NCBI GenBank assembly: GCA_963921825.1
Contig: OY997594.1
Location: forward strand, 36,822,557 to 36,886,556
DNA: 64,000 nucleotides
Direction of reading: 5' to 3'
Source of the DNA: Erodium maritimum
Taxonomy: Eukaryota; Streptophyta; Magnoliopsida; Geraniales; Geraniaceae
Made by a program: the position numbers and the translations under genes. Of this stretch, positions 46,559 through 56,458 are shown piece by piece. The stretch's first letter is position 1, and each line of letters begins with the position of its first letter. The notes under the pieces were generated by a model. That model searched no databases. It saw only the letters and a list, made by a program, of their open reading frames with translations, and was not told where the DNA came from.

Positions 46559-49500
46559 ATGATAATCCTCTCTTGGAACTTGAGAGGTGTGTCTTCTTCT
46601 CTAAAAAAGAAGACATTGGGTACCTTGATACGCAAGCAACAACCTCAATTGATATTCATCCAAGAATCGAAATTAGAGAGTTTACCTTTTAATTTCCTAA
46701 GATCTTGTGGCATGGGAGGTGGCTAGGAACTGGATTTCATCCCAGCTTCTGGACTCTCTGGTGGACTCATCACAGCTTGGAAAACAAATGCATTTCATAA
46801 GACAAATTTCAAGAAAATTGCTGGTGCAATCATCTGGACAGGCCTCTCTACTGAGTTGAACAAGATTTGCTGCTTCACTAACATTTATGCCCCTTGTTCC
46901 AAAAGAGGAAGGAAAAAGCTTTAGGAGGATCTTGTGTCAGAATTACAACCTATAACTCCCAGTCCACTTCTATTGTTAGCTGGAGATTTTAATGCAGTAC
47001 TCACTGCTGCTGAACGATCATCAAATAAAGCCTCAGCCTCAGATATGGCTAACTTACAAGGTCGGCTTAACACCCTAGATCTGATAGATCTTCCACTTGC
47101 AGGAGGCAAATTTACATGGTTTGGGCCTTGTTCTTTGGCATCAAGGATTGATAAATACTTCATCTCCATAGACTTGCTAAGAAACTTCAATAACCTCACT
47201 CAGAAATGTCTTACCAGATACATCTCAGATCACAAACCTATTCTCCTCTATGATGACCAGCTTGATTGGGGTCCTAGGCCCTTTAAGTTCCTCAACATTT
47301 GGATTGAGGATAGCAGGTTCTATAAATTTGTGGAGACCTTCTGGACCTCCTTTAATGTCTCTAGACTCCCACATCTAATACTATGGAAGAAACTCCAATT
47401 ACTGAAAGATAAGCTAAAGGAGTGGAATGCCAATACCTATGGCCACTTAGACTCACAACTTCAGGCGCTGGCTGATGAACTTAATAAGTGGGATACTTTA
47501 GTGGAGGAAAGACCTCTCATTGCTGAAGAATGCAATGCATGGGGTTTCTCCAAGGCTGAGCTTATCAGAAAAACAAAATTACTCACAAAATTGTGGAGTC
47601 AAAAGGCCAGGAAGAAATGGTTTTATGAAGGTGATAAACCCTCAAAGTACTTTCATCTCTTAGAAAACTACAAAGGTTCAACAAACAAAATTACTTAGAT
47701 CTTGGCTCATGATGAGTTATTGCAAGATCCACTTCTGATCAAATTGGCTGCTGCTGAATATTTTGAAGCTAGATTCTCTGAGCCTATTAATGTTCCAATC
47801 AATCTGGATCACCTGCATTTCAACTCTATCTCCCCAGCTCAGGCAGAATGGATGGAGAGGCCCTTCTCTGAGCAAGAAATACTCAAAGCTTTAATGGCTT
47901 GTGCTGGAGAAAAAGCTACAGGACCAGATGGATTCACACTCAAATTCTTTCAAGTATGTTGGTCAATTATCAGGATAGATATTATCAATTTCTTCAACCA
48001 TTTTCATAGATCTGGCCAACTAGGAAAGGGTCTCAATTCATCTTTTATTGCCCTCATTCCTAAATGTGAGGCTCCTCTGACTTTTGGAGACTTCAGGCCC
48101 ATCAGTTTAATGGGGGGACCCTACAAAATTTTATCCAAGCTCTTATCTTTGAGGCTAAAAGAAGTTATAGGCCAACTGGTGGGGTTTGAACAAACAGGAT
48201 TCTTAGCTGGAAGACAAATTCTAGATGGTGTGCTAGCTGCTAATGAGGTGGTACAACAAATCAAACAATCAAAGGTCAAAGCTATAATCTTTAAGGTTGA
48301 CTTTGAGAAAGCTTTTGACAATGTGAACTGGGGCTTTATGATGAAATTACTTAAAAGACTTGGCTTTGGTTTTCTGTGGAGACTTTGGATGATTTCATGC
48401 TTTAAAGCCTACATGTCTGTCTTGTTCAATGGCTCTCCATCTCCTGACATCCCAATGCACAGAGGATTGAGACAAGGTTGTGCATTATCTCCACTTCTTT
48501 TTTCCCTGGCTGGAGAATGCTTAAATCAACTCATGAAGACTAGTGTTGAATTAACACAATTGCAAGGAATACAAGTGGGAATCACTGGTCCACATGTCTC
48601 ACCTCTTCAGTTTGCTGATGACAAAATCTTCTTTCTCAAGGCAACTCCACAAAATGCATATAATCTAAGACATACTCTGGAATTGTTTAAATTGGCTGCA
48701 AGACTAAAGGTCAATTACAGTAAATCTACCCTTATACCAATGAATCTCTCCCAGGAAGAAACTGAAGAATATGCTGCACTTCTATCCTGCACAGTTGAGG
48801 GCATGCCTTTCAAATACCTGGGATTTATGCTAGGCTCAAATCCAAAGAGGATCATCACTTGGAAGCCAATCATTGATAAATTTAAAAAGTCCCTAGGCCT
48901 GTGGCAAGCAAAAACCCGTTCTTTTGGAGGGAGAATCACATTAATAAAGTCTACTTTGAGTGCCCTCCAATTTTTTTTCCTCTCATTACTGAAAGCCCCA
49001 ATCTCAGTGATCAAGTCAATGGAAAGTTGGCAGAGAAGATTTTTGTGGCATGACTCACCACAAGCTAAGGTGTTCTGCAAAGTCAATTGGAACCGAGTTT
49101 GCACAGGCAAAGCAGAAGGTGGCTTAGGGATAAAGAATCTAAAATGGATGAATATTTCACTCTTAGCAAAATGGTGCTGGAGGTTTGCCCTTGAAGAAAA
49201 TTCTCTATGGAAACAAATCATTTGTGCTAGATATGGTGGTGGAGCTAAAGACTGGGATTTATCCAATTTTAATGAGCTAGGAGGCTCAAGTTTCTTCTCC
49301 CATGTTATTGCACTCACAGATAATCCTAATTTCTCTGAATATTTTGGTGGCAGAGGTCTGTCTTGGATCTTGGGAAGAGGAACCAGGATATTCTTCTGTG
49401 AAGACATATGGTGGGGAGAATTAGCTTTTAAGCACCTATTCCCAAGAATCTTTTTGTTAGCCAAGTCAAAAAAAACTGTCATAGCTGATCTATGGGATGG

Positions 49501-50005
49501 TCATAGCTGGGATTTGGATCTAAGAAGAGATGCTAGAGGGTGGGAACTCCTTCAATGGGGTTGTATCTGTGCAATTCTAAATATCACCATCCTATCCACT
49601 GAAGAAGACAAACTGATTTAGGCTGCAGATGCAAAGGGTTTCACTGTTAACAAAATGTATGCATTACTTGCATCCCAAGGAACCTCACCTCAGACTTGGA
49701 CAAAACACTTATGGATCCCTGGAATACCCTCCAAAATCTCTGCCTTTTGCTGGTTGGCTTGTCTAGATGCCATTCAATCCAAATGCTTCTTGGAAGGAAG
49801 AGGAATGAACTTATCTCTACAAGAAATTATCTGCCCTCAGTGTTCTTGGAACCTAGAAGATGGTGCTCACATATTACTTCATTGCAGAAAAGCTTGGGAA
49901 ACAATTACTCTAATTCTCTCTTGGTGGAGAATCTTGTGGGTTTGTCCTGGTGATATACAATCAATTTTCAGCACATGGGGCTATTTCGTACCTGTAAAAC
50001 TCTGA
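46559..50005 (+). pseudogene. LINE ORF2: APE endonuclease, reverse transcriptase, zf-RVT
   Basis: One frame throughout from MIILSWNLRGVSSS at 46559. Endonuclease: FIQESKLE, CCFTNIYAPC, LLAGDFNAVL, GGKFTWFGPC, RIDKYFIS and YISDHKPILL (SDH motif). RT: EKATGPDGFTLKFFQ, FIALIPKCE, DFRPISLMGGPYKILSKLL, FLAGRQILDGVL, FKVDFEKAFDNVNW, RGLRQGCALSPLLF and the catalytic QFADDK near 48609-48626. C-terminal region: WRRFLWHDS-type segment, GGLGIKNLKWMN, then zf-RVT from 49655 (WIPGIPSKISAFCWLACLD, CPQCSWNLEDGAHILLHC). In-frame stops at 46724, 46922, 47696 and 49619. It nicks the target and primes reverse transcription. This copy is dead but few changes separate it from an intact ORF. Confidence 0.93.
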
Positions 50006-50917
50006 AGATCTTGGTGCAACATCTTACAAGCTCTTCTCTGGCACCTATGGCTCTCAAGGAATGACTTTATCTTCAAGGGACTATTGGAGACAACAGACAC
50101 AGTCTTTGCCAAAGTCTTGAGCACTACATATTGTTGGGAATGGGCAACCTTTGATCCACATTATCACTTCAGTCTGCAGGATTGGGCAGGGTTTTGGGGT
50201 AGGTTTGGGTTACTGTTGGTGAGCTTTTGGTAAGGTTTCTTTTGGGTTCTGCTCTTTGCCTTTTCTTTGTTCTTGTGTGTGGGCTTTTCTGTGGCTTTCT
50301 TCCCCCCCCCCCCCCCCCCCCCCCCCCCTTTTGCTCTTTCTCTTGAATGTGGGTAGTCTTTTTTTAGGTCTGAGTGTTCTCTTTGGCTTGGCTTTTTTCT
50401 CCTTCTGCTGCAGGTCTTGCTCTGCCCATGGGCTGGTGGTTCCTACTACTTGCCCTGCCTTTCTGTTGGACTTATTGCAATCACTTGCACGCCAAGAAAT
50501 CGTCATTTGCAGATCACTTTACACTTCGGAAGGAGCTGCTACCTTACTGATACTTGAGGTTTACATTTGGAGCTCTTTTTGGCAACACTTATTTGCATTT
50601 TGCAACAACACAACATCAGCAACAACAGTTACAACACTTACTCACTGCACAATCCACTTGAGCTTTCTTAGCCGATGGATCATAACCATCTCTACAACTC
50701 TCTTTGAAGAATTCACAACTTCTCCCCCCACCTTCTTACTTATTTAACTTACTTACTTTGGAGATAACTCTCCCACACGGGGCTTGTAATTATTTCTTGT
50801 GGGGGGTTCTCTAGCGTTCTTGTTACTCGCAATCTGTAGGGAGGTTGCTTTTTTGTTTCTTCCTTTTCTTCCTCAGAAAAGTGAGGTTTGATTAATTTAA
50901 ATTCGCTTTCGCCGATC
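50006..50917 (+). mobile_element. LINE 3' UTR
   Basis: T- and G-rich sequence without coding features beyond a possible remnant of the ORF2 tail (WHLWLSRNDFIFKG at 50040-50080, same frame family). Includes the poly-C tract at 50302-50328 and ends TTCGCCGATC before poly(A). Confidence 0.75.
50302..50328. repeat. C27 homopolymer
   Basis: Twenty-seven consecutive C on the plus strand, in the LINE 3' UTR. The length may be affected by sequencing or assembly. Confidence 0.9.
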
Positions 50918-51709
50918 AAAAAAAAATGGTTAGTTCGGGGTAGGCAATTGTTACGAATAAACTTTGGGGTAGTAAACCGTTAAACGCGTATAGTTCGGGG
51001 TATGTCAACGTAATTTACCCAAAATCCTAATACTAGTTTAACAAATGCATAAGCCGAACAAATTAATTCATCTAATCACATCTTACCCCTAGCCCTAGAT
51101 CTATTGGAGTTTAGTTAATAGCAAAGAGACAAGAACACAAGAGAATGATTAAAATAATCATACTAAAAATAACTGAAAATAGCAATACAAATATTCAGAA
51201 ACAATCCAAACTACAAAAACCTCAATGTGATTCTAGCAGTTCTCCTTTGATCTTCTCCAAGTTCTCCAAGTCCTCTCCAAAAGTGACATTTTCTCTGCAA
51301 TTTCGTGATACCCTTCAATCTGACCTAAATTCCTTTTTATATGATGGGTTAACTCTGATTAAAAATAGGAAACGCAGTTGGAAATCGCGTTTTTGACGCT
51401 TGCGCGGTCACTTGCACGCCGTGCAAGTTTTTGGTGCATTTACTTGACGCCTCTGTCCAGAGTGCACCAGTTCTTTGCACGGCGTGCAACAAACTGGTGC
51501 ATTTTACTGGCACTTTTGTCCAACTTCCAAATTCGCTCCGTTTCATTCCCGATTTGCCCCTTTTTGCTTCGAAAACTTGGTGAACCCTGAAACAAGACCA
51601 AATACACAATATGAGAGTAAAATGCATCATTTCATATTAACTCGGGACTAAAAAGAACATAAATGTGGGCTAATGACATCCAAAATAGATGTATTTTATG
51701 TCCATATCA

Positions 51710-52475
51710 ACGGAAACCCTCGGACCTACAAGGCCCAACTAGTTGCGAAAGGTTATAGGAAGATCACACTTATTAACTATGAGGAAACCTTCTCACCAAT
51801 GGTCATGGTCAAATCTATCCAGATTCTTCTTGACATAGTCTCATATCTTGATTACGAGATATGGCAACTAGGTCTCAAAACCTCTTTTAAACAGGAATTT
51901 GACTAAGGACGTTTGTATGTCTTAGCCCGAAGGTTTTGACGATCCGAAGAATAAAGGAATAGATTTATAAGTTGTTGAAATCCATTTGTTGATTGAAACA
52001 AGCTTTTCATAGTTGGAACCTTCGTTTTGATGAAGCAATAATGAGATTTGGCTTTATCAAGAACGAGGATGACCCTTGCATTTGTAAGAATGCTAGTGGG
52101 AGAAAGTTTGCCTTTCTGGTGGTTATTGGAAACGACATCCCAACCTTGCACGAGACTAAAAGCTTGGTTGAGGAAGTGTTTCGCAATATTGTACTTAGGT
52201 GATGCTCCTTATATCTTATGGATTAAGATATATATATATATATAGATCGCACCAAGAGGGTCTTGGGATTAAGTTAGAGCACCTATGTGAAAAAGGCATT
52301 GAGTGGGTTCTCAATGCTCGATTCAAAGAAAGGATTCTTACCCGTTAGTCATGGCAATCATCTCAGCAAGACTTAGAGTCCTAAGACACCTGATGAGCTG
52401 AAAAGGATGATGCGAATCCCATACGCCTGGGGGCAGGATCGATCATATATGGCATGACATGTACGAGACCGGACG
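51710..52475 (+). pseudogene. Copia F reverse transcriptase lacking the YVDD box
   Basis: Starts inside RT at GNPRTYKAQLVAKGYRKI, then NYEETFSPMVMVKSIQILL and YEIWQLGLKTSF. Later frames give WNLRFDEAIMRFGFIKNED, SGRKFAFLVVIGNDIPTLHE, and the end region KTPDELKRMM-like near 52380-52415. FLVV runs directly into IGNDIPTL at 52124/52125, lacking the same seven codons as copia D. A (TA)n run at 52228-52245 and several frameshifts add to the decay. Confidence 0.88.
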
Positions 52476-52599
52476 TCTCGTAATCCTTATGTTGTACCAG
52501 TAGACATCAGCCTAACCCTTAGGGAAAGATGATGTTGAACTAGTCGTCGAAGGATAAGTAGACGCTAATTTTCCAGACGGATCCAAATGACTTTAGAAG

Positions 52600-53034
52600 T
52601 TAGTCAGGACATATGTTTACGCTGAATAGCTGAGCTTTTAGCTAGGAGAGCGTAAAGCAAGATACTGTCACCGAATCTATGATAGAGGTCATGTACATGG
52701 ATGTTGTAGAGGCAGCTAAGGAGGCTATGTGGATTTGGAAATTCACGACAGGGTTGGGCGTAATTAAAAACCCATCTAGCCTAGTGAATCCGTTTTGCGA
52801 CAACGCAAGGGCCATTGCGCAAGCTAAAAGCACATATCGCATAACAAATCAAAACATGTACTATGGCGTACCCACCTCATCAGAGAAATACTGAACCGAG
52901 GTGAAGTGAAGATAACCTATATTGCAACGGATGATAACATATCCCACCCTTTGATTGAAGATAACCTATATTGCTGCCTAAACATGTTAGATATGTAAAG
53001 TCGATGGGGACATATTGGAGTTTAGGTTGGAACT
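52600..53034 (+). pseudogene. Copia F RNase H
   Basis: DVVEAAKEAMWIWKFTTGLG, NPFCDNARAIAQAKS (the DN pair is kept here, unlike D) and YYGVPTSSEKY at 52679-52894, then ITYIATDDNI in another frame near 52910. Frameshifts on both sides. Confidence 0.82.
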
Positions 53035-53050
53035 AGGGAAAGTGGGAGAT
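53035..53050 (+). other. Polypurine tract of copia F
   Basis: AGGGAAAGTGGGAGAT directly before the LTR start TGTTAG. Confidence 0.85.
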
Positions 53051-54715
53051 TGTTAGTCTTAGTTCCCATAGTTCAATCCTAAATTTCCAAATGTATATAT
53101 CATTCTTAGAAATAAAAGTAAGGCGGCTTTATATTACTTATGTTTTGGAGTAATATATTGATGTGTGTTCTGATCTATGCCCACCATGCGAATAGAACCA
53201 TAGATCGAGATGGATCACACTCGATGGGTCCCTAGTCAACAAAGCTTCACTAGAAGCGACTAGTATGAAAGATGGCTCTTTATGTCTTACGTTCTTTTAG
53301 TCATTGGAATGAGATTTCGGAGTCTGATCATAGATATCATCTGGGATATGATATTGTACGACCCAACATGAATATCTGCCATAGATCAAGTCATGAACAT
53401 ATTCATTGTCGTAGCCTTTCATGTATCCTTAGACCAAGGAATCTTTGTGATCAATATGCAGTAAACAACTGAGTTTGACCTGATTCTAACGTTGTCCGTA
53501 ATAGGGCTTCCATAACGGCAAAGATTGGTTTGGGGACGGACTACATGAGTGAAACGAAAGACGGCTAAGGTATTTATCCCTCATACTATGGTATGGGAAA
53601 GATATCGGTTCTCGGCCGCTTGATCGAGAGTGACTAAAAGAATAACATGGCTATGCACATGATACTGGGTATCATATATTCAGTCATCTCACATATCAAG
53701 GAATAGTGATTGAGAACAATAAGGATGATGGCTCTATGCCTTATCTCAATCAGGATATCAGAGCTAAAAGAATAATGACAGGGACGACAAAAAGGTTAGA
53801 GTCGACAGGGTCGATTCGTTATGCAGTGTCAGGCAATACTAAAGTCTCGTTAGTTGACACTTCTATAGGATCAAGTAAAATGGGATTTTACATTGATATA
53901 TTCAAATGCATAAATCTAAGAGTCACACCGGAGGATGAAACTCATTGACACATTTATGGAGAATGGCCAAAAGGGAGTTGCCTCGGTACATGACCAAAAC
54001 TGGGTTTTGGGTCATGTGCCCGTAAGTGAATAGGACATTACGGATTGAGACAAGGCTTGGAGTCTTGGGATTGATCACGTCGGATAATGTTGGACATTTC
54101 CGGTATGGAAGGCTTAGAGGTGATGAGCGCATCACGCGACCTCGTTGGGAATGGCCACGGGACATGTTTCAAGAGGCCCATGCAACCAAGGCCCATAGAA
54201 CTAATTAATCAAGTCTTGATTAATTAGTACTAAGTAAGCAAGACAATGATTAAAGTGTTGGTGATTCACCACCTAACACCATCTTGTCTAGCCTTATTTA
54301 GCACCATACTTGTCTTATTTACACCATACTTGTCCCATGCTTTTAGTTTGACAAGTTGATGGAGTTTGTTATGTTTAAGTCATCTTTTTTCAACATAACA
54401 AACACATGACAAAAATGGGAAGCAACATTTTTCTCTCCCTCCTCCTACAATTTCGGGTTTGGCCGTTTTTCTCTCCATCTTGTTGTGTTCTTGAGTCATC
54501 TAAAGAAGAACTACGTGGTTTTGATTCCAATTTGATACGTAGGCGTCTTGGAGACTCAAGCCGATCATCGTTTCTTTGGTGTTCTTGAACTAATGTAAGG
54601 AGACATCCATATTGTTTATTCTCTTGTGTATCTAATATTTGGTAGTGTTCTATGGCATGTTCTCGAGTTATTTTCGCTGCAAGTATGTGTTCATACCATC
54701 CATCGAGACACAACA
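53051..54715 (+). repeat. 3' LTR of copia F (D-type)
   Basis: 1665 bp, TGTTAGTCTTAGTTCC to GAGACACAACA. The reverse complement of D-type LTRs, clearly more diverged than the two D LTRs are from each other. Confidence 0.92.
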
Positions 54716-55241
54716 TAAGGTTGGTTTCCGTCATTTCCATATCCCATATGGTGTTTCAGTAACTGCCTTAGTGGGAACCTTATTTAACAAATATGCAGCA
54801 GCTTCTAAACCATATCCCCATAAGAAGATTGGAAGATCGTGAACCCTATCATCGATCGTACCATACCTAATAAGGTACGATTTCGCCTTTCAGAAACACC
54901 GTTGTGTTGCGGTGTCCCAAGAGAAGTCCATTGTGATAGGATTCCATCTTGTGATAAATAATCAATAAAATCATCTGTGAGATACTCACCCCCACAGTCA
55001 AATCTCAGTGCCTTAATATTCTTACCGGTTTGTTTCTCAACTTCACTTCTAAGCCTTTTGAACATTTCAAAAGATTTCGACTTATGTCCCATGAGATATA
55101 CGAAACCATATATCGACATATCGTCAGTGAAGGTGATAAAGTAAGAATATCCACCTTTTGCTTGAACTTTCATTGGTTCCCATACATCACTATGTATGAG
55201 TCCCAAAAGTTCACTAGCACTTTCACTAGATCTTTCATTTT
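54716..55241 (-). pseudogene. Copia integrase fragment, other family
   Basis: Minus strand: ELLGLIHSDVWEPMKVQAKG (first catalytic Asp), FITFTDDMSIYGFVYLMGHK, ALRFDCGGEYLTDDFIDYL (second Asp), GTPQHNGVSERRNRTLLGMV (catalytic Glu), then WGYGLEAAAYLLNK up to 54716. All three catalytic residues are present. The right end is fused at 55241 to a D-type LTR fragment, which replaces the pre-integrase part. The left end is cut by copia F. The sequence differs from the D and E integrases. Confidence 0.88.
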
Positions 55242-55580
55242 TCCATGGGCCTGTTGGAACATGGCATGTGGCCATTTCCAACGAGGTCCCATGATTCGCT
55301 CATCGCCTCCAAGCCTTCCATACCAGAAATGTCCAACATTATCTGACGCGATCAATCCCAAGACTCCAAGCCTTGTCTCGATCCGCACAGTCCAATTCAC
55401 TTCCGGGCACATGACCCAAAACCCAGTTTTGGTCATGTCCCGAGACAACTCCCTTTTGGCCATTCTCCATAAATGTGTCAATGAGTTTCACCCTACGGTG
55501 TGACCCTTAGGTTTATGCATGTCAATAGATCAACGTAAAATCCCATATTACTTGATCCTATTTAAGTGGCAACTAATGAG
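55242..55580 (-). mobile_element. D-type LTR fragment
   Basis: Matches 24657-25010 (GGAACATGGC, GGCCATTTCCAACGAGG, CATGACCCAAAACCCAG). Neither LTR terminus is present. The right boundary has 'AATGAGTTTCACCCT', which also occurs inside the fragment at 55475-55489, suggesting a microhomology join. Confidence 0.85.
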
Positions 55581-56458
55581 TTTCACCCTGCGCAAGTCTT
55601 GGTTGGTGTTGTGTGTATGTGCAGTACTGTTGTTACTGGCATAATGATTGTGTGACTGTCTTGATGTTGTGTGTATGTTGCGTGAAATGTTTTTATGCTA
55701 TCGCGACTCGACTCGGGGGCGCCCCTGTAGTCGAACGTGACGGTGGTGATATCAGGTGGGTACAACGTAGTTCGGGGACGGCTGGACCGGGTTGTAACTA
55801 CGTGATGTCAAAAATGATATTTTATGATGAAAAGGAGACAATTTTAAAACTGATAGGCCTTGTGGGCATGTGTTTTAAAATTGATTGAGCCTGTGGTTGT
55901 GTGTGACATCACTTGACTGTGTGATTTGAAATTGAGTGACGTGAAATTGTGTGTGTGATTGAAGTGTGTGACTTGTTTTTCGTGCGTTTTGTAAGTATGT
56001 GATTGAAAGTGTGTGGCGCACGAGTGTGCGGGTTGTTTGTGATAGGAATATGATGCGACTCTGCTAAGGGTAGACTTAGCATTGTGTGACGAGCGCGATT
56101 ATGAGAACCGTGTGTTTTAACCGGTTGAGTATAGGCCGGAACGTCTAGGCTCTGTGAGGGTTTCGTCGTTGTGAGAGTCGCGAGTTAAGCGTGTGCGTGG
56201 GTTATGGACCCACCACACGGTGGCCGGAGTACGAGGCCAAGTTTACGGCACTGTCCCGCTTTAAACCAGTGATGGTGGTGCTGAAGCGAACCGATACAGG
56301 AGGTTCGAGAGAGGGCTCAGAGCCCTGATTCTGGATCGAGTCCTCACCCTGAGGATTCGGGTATATTCGGAGTTGGTGGACAGGAAGGCGGTGGTGGAGC
56401 AAGGTCTCAGAGAGACACGAGGGTCCGTGAGGTTCGGCAGCGACTAAGCTTGTGCGTG
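55581..56458 (+). mobile_element. Gypsy leader and gag scrap
   Basis: 55690-55810 resembles the gypsy-2 leader at 60230-60345 (GGGGCGCC.CT.TAGTCGA.CGTGA and TTCGGGGACG.CTG). At 56224-56270 the plus strand reads EYEAKFTALSRF, a Gag motif also seen in gypsy-1 and gypsy-2, followed by unrelated low-complexity codons. So this is a leader fused to mid-gag by deletion, left of the gypsy-2 LTR. Confidence 0.65.

Larger units (their letters stand above)
44339..50926 (+). mobile_element. LINE (L1-like, APE/RT/zf-RVT) inserted in the MULE right TIR
   Basis: About 6.6 kb with a 5' UTR (44339-44746), ORF1, ORF2, a 3' UTR with a C27 tract, and a poly(A) at 50918-50926 preceded by GCCGATC. Both sides are MULE TIR sequence, so the limits are firm to a few bases. 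No TSD is recognisable; about three TIR bases expected at the joint are missing. ORF2 has four in-frame stops, so it is inactive. Confidence 0.92.
43513..51020. mobile_element. Mutator-like element with 9-bp TSD, split by a LINE
   Basis: The outer 94 bp at each end (43513-43606, 50927-51020) are inverted repeats with about four mismatches by eye, starting GGGTAAATTA. AAAATCCTA is duplicated at 43504-43512 and 51021-51029. The inverted homology continues inside, at 43607-43650 against 44240-44338. Without the LINE (44339-50926) the element is about 0.92 kb, AT-rich inside and with no transposase. 9-bp TSDs and long TIRs point to a non-autonomous MULE. Confidence 0.9.
6651..51709 (-). mobile_element. 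Athila-type Ty3/gypsy element, heavily nested and 3'-truncated
   Basis: Minus-strand order from right to left: 5' LTR (51709-42833), Asp-type PBS (42826-42809), gag N-terminus (42626-42440), gag middle (20465-19888), gag C-terminus (11085 to about 10200), protease, RT, RNase H, integrase (to 6651). Gag and LTR are interrupted by elements C, E and a Mutator-like element. The 3' end of integrase, any env-like ORF and the 3' LTR are absent. The left break coincides with the LTR fragment at 3606-4031. The right flank after the LTR terminus is copia F RT coding sequence, so Athila inserted into F. Confidence 0.9.
42833..51709 (-). repeat. Athila 5' LTR, interrupted
   Basis: The plus-strand ends are TGACACTCCGAG and TATGTCCATATCA. 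Removing the Mutator-like insertion and one 9-bp TSD leaves about 1.35 kb. The right part (51300-51709), read minus, has the GATGTCATTAGCCCACAT sequence typical of Athila/Ogre LTR starts and TGCACGGCGTGCAA dyads (51405-51490). Flanked on the right by copia F coding sequence. Confidence 0.9.
51710..54715 (+). mobile_element. Ty1/copia element F, 3' half
   Basis: RT and RNase H remnants, a PPT and a complete 3' LTR of D-type on the plus strand. The 5' half is missing because Athila inserted at 51710 and its far flank was lost. The right end is next to integrase of another copia (54716), with TAAGG as the possible TSD; no left copy is left to compare. Confidence 0.88.

Noticed and set aside
50210-50747. 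Open frames across the poly-C tract
   Set aside because: Low complexity 3' UTR of the LINE, with homopolymeric Pro or Gly runs. No homology seen.
43513-51020. Single 7.5-kb autonomous DNA transposon encoding the RT
   Set aside because: The RT-bearing part is a LINE with its own poly(A) cut into the right TIR. The MULE itself is about 0.9 kb.
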